Shown here: piece by piece, positions 62,235-64,000 of the stretch
How positions within the stretch are numbered: the first letter of the stretch is position 1
How the letters are laid out: every line of letters begins with the position of its first letter
Assembly (NCBI RefSeq): GCF_030052815.1
Contig: NC_079498.1
Coordinates: 98,970,041-99,034,040 of the forward strand
Direction: 5' to 3'
DNA length: 64,000 nt
DNA from: Hevea brasiliensis
Taxonomy: Eukaryota; Streptophyta; Magnoliopsida; Malpighiales; Euphorbiaceae
Position numbers and translations under genes: made by a program
Notes under the pieces: model-generated
The model's database searches: none
What the model was told of the DNA's origin: nothing
What the model saw: the letters and a program-made list of their open reading frames with translations, nothing else

Positions 62235-64000
62235 GATAGTCTATCAGACAATCGTAGTCTTTTATCAACTCTAACGATCTCCTCTGTCTCAAATTCAGCT
62301 CTTTTTGGGTGCCTAAATACTTCAAACTCTTATGATCTGTGTAGATGTAACACTTTTCCCCATATAAATAATGTCTCCAGATCTTAAGAGCAAACACAAT
62401 GGCTGCAAGCTCCAAATCATGTGTTGGATGATTCCTCTCATGCGGTTTCAGCTGGCGTGATGCATAGGCAATGACATTTCGATCTTGCATCAACACACAA
62501 CCTAACCCGTTGTGAGAAGCATCGCTGTAAACTGTATATTCTTTACTCGGTGTGGGTAAAGTTAGACTGAGCTTCACCAAACATCTCTTCAATTCATCAA
62601 AACTCACTGGCATTTATCCGTCCCACAAATTTTACATCTTTTCTAAGCAGCTTGGTCAATGGAGATGCCAACATGGAGAATCCCTTCACAAATCTACGGT
62701 AGTATCCAGCTAAACCCAGAAAACTACGAATTTCTGTGACATTTCTGGGTGGCCTCCAATTAAGGACAGCTTCAATCTTACTTGGATCTACCTTAATACC
62801 CTCTTCTGATACTACATGCCCCAAGAAAGATATTTCCTTCAGCCAAAATTCACACTTCGACAATTTGGCATATAGCTGTTTCTCCCTCAAAATCTGCAGT
62901 ACAATCCGCAGATGTCTATCATGCTCTTCTGCATTCCTCGAATAGGCCAATATATCATCTATGAATACCACAACAAACTGGTCGAGGTATGGTCTGAAAA
63001 TAGTGTTCATCAGATCCATAAAAGCAGCCGGAGCATTAGTTAACCCGAATGGCATGACTAGGAATTCATAATGGCCATAGCGGGTTCTGAAGGCAGTTTT
63101 AGGAATACTTTGTTCTTGTACTTTCAGCTGATAATAACCTGATCTCACGTCAATTTTGGAGAACACAGCTGCACCCCTCAACTGATCAAACAAGTCATCA
63201 ATGCGGGGCAATGGATATCTATTCTTTATTGTCACCTTATTCAACTGCCGATAATCAATACACAAGCGGAGAGTGCCATCTTTCTTCTTTACAAACAACA
63301 CTGGCGCTCCCCAAGGTGACACACTAGGGCGGATAAAGCCCTTGTCAAGCAATTCTTGCAACTGCACTTTCAACTCTTTCAATTCTGCAGGTGCCATTCT
63401 ATATGGCGTTATGGAGATTGGATCCACACCACGCATAACATCAATTTCAAACTGCACCTCTCTTTCTGGAGGTAATCCTGGCAATTCATCAGGAAACACA
63501 TCCGGAAAATCACATACAGTAGGGATGTCCCTTAGTGCTGGACTCCCCACTTGGGTGTCTATCACATGTGCCAAGTATGCTTCACACCCCTTTCTGATCA
63601 TCTTTCTGGCTAGTGCGGTGAAATGATGTTTGATGGCGATAAATGCCTCTCCCGTGTATGACCACATCACCGCATGCAGAGGAGACCAAAAGTGACTGTC
63701 TTGATCTACAAATCAATCATAGCATGATGCCTGGCTAACCAATCCATGCCCAAGATGATATCATACTCTCTAAAGGGCATTTCAATCAAGTCTGACAGGA
63801 AAACATGTCCTTGGATCACCAAAGGACAGTCTCTATAGATTCTGTTGACCCGGACCTCTTGTCCTAACGGACTAGTTACTAGCACTTTAAAACCCATTTG
63901 CACACATGGAACAGCAAGTGAACAAACTATGCTAGCACTAACATATGAATGGGTTGAACCCGGATCAAACAATACAAATACATCTTGACCAGAGATAGAG
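62235..64000 (-). pseudogene. gypsy polyprotein N-terminal part: protease, reverse transcriptase, RNase H
   Basis: Protease (63972-63706; FDPGSTHSYVSASIV and [17 protein letters not shown]) ends at a stop caused by one extra T. The RT frame (63670-62597) is complete: [75 protein letters not shown] and the active site [13 protein letters not shown] frameshift near 62600 leads to RNase H ([28 protein letters not shown]), which breaks at CLIDYQP where the inner element entered. At least two frameshifts make it inactive. The codons around 62230 show that the inner insertion came after these domains existed. Confidence 0.9.

Larger units (their letters stand above)
51863..64000 (-). mobile_element. 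Ty3/gypsy retrotransposon (Tekay/Del-type chromovirus), runs off right edge
   Basis: Minus-strand order from the right edge is protease, reverse transcriptase, RNase H, integrase, chromodomain-like tail, polypurine tract and 3' LTR. The 5' LTR and gag are beyond 64000. A second LTR element (57774-62229) is inserted between RNase H and integrase. The LTR begins TGTAACACCCCC and ends GGTCGTGACA. Several frameshifts and stops show it is an old, inactive copy. Confidence 0.92.

Noticed and set aside
1..64000. CRISPR arrays, operons, bacterial ribosome-binding sites or prophage
   Set aside because: The window is plant nuclear DNA with spliced genes; the only regular repeats are microsatellites and transposon ends.

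Overview
This is nuclear DNA from a flowering plant, most likely a dicot. The evidence is spliced plant gene families with GT-AG introns, very AT-rich intergenic DNA, long (TA)n tracts, and nested LINE, Ty1/copia and Ty3/gypsy elements. No species is claimed; the gene set would fit a rosid tree or shrub such as a member of the spurge family, but that is a guess.

Layout. 1-4306: a 5' portion of a non-LTR LINE sits inside a broken Ty1/copia element. Both are antisense to, and inside an intron of, the next gene. 4511-17300 (+): the last 23 exons (about 1,026 residues) of an ABCC-type ABC transporter most like ABCC13/MRP11; its 5' exons lie left of the window. 20586-22885 (-): complete three-exon HOOKLESS1-like N-acetyltransferase gene. 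26617-27890 (-): clear pseudogene of PnsB1 (NDF1/NDH48), a chloroplast NDH subunit. 32024-35677 (+): complete five-exon DNA-3-methyladenine glycosylase I gene. 38543-39968 (-): complete four-exon WRKY gene of group IIa (WRKY40-like). 49457-50197 (+): short intronless ORF resembling a P-loop kinase with a DC1-like zinc motif and a decayed Walker A. It lies between two diverged copies (46520-47890 and 50345-51840) of a local segmental duplication. 51863-64000 (-): decayed Ty3/gypsy chromovirus of Tekay/Del type with a 4.28 kb 3' LTR, running off the right edge.

The most unusual object is a 4,456 bp element (57774-62229) inserted into the gypsy polyprotein gene with a perfect 5 bp target duplication. 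It has almost no internal region (88 bp: primer-binding site plus polypurine tract), 1.5 kb inverted arms, and two identical 293 bp modules carrying a 5S-rRNA internal-promoter-like sequence (Cassandra-like). One module abuts the terminal 49 nt of a U6 snRNA. It looks like a non-autonomous LTR element assembled by template switching or self-integration from Tekay-type, 5S and U6 sequences.

The host genes are independent single transcription units (transport, hook/auxin development, DNA repair, defence transcription) and form no cluster. Intergenic DNA is mainly low-complexity AT-rich sequence with microsatellites, two hAT-like MITE candidates and possible solo LTRs.
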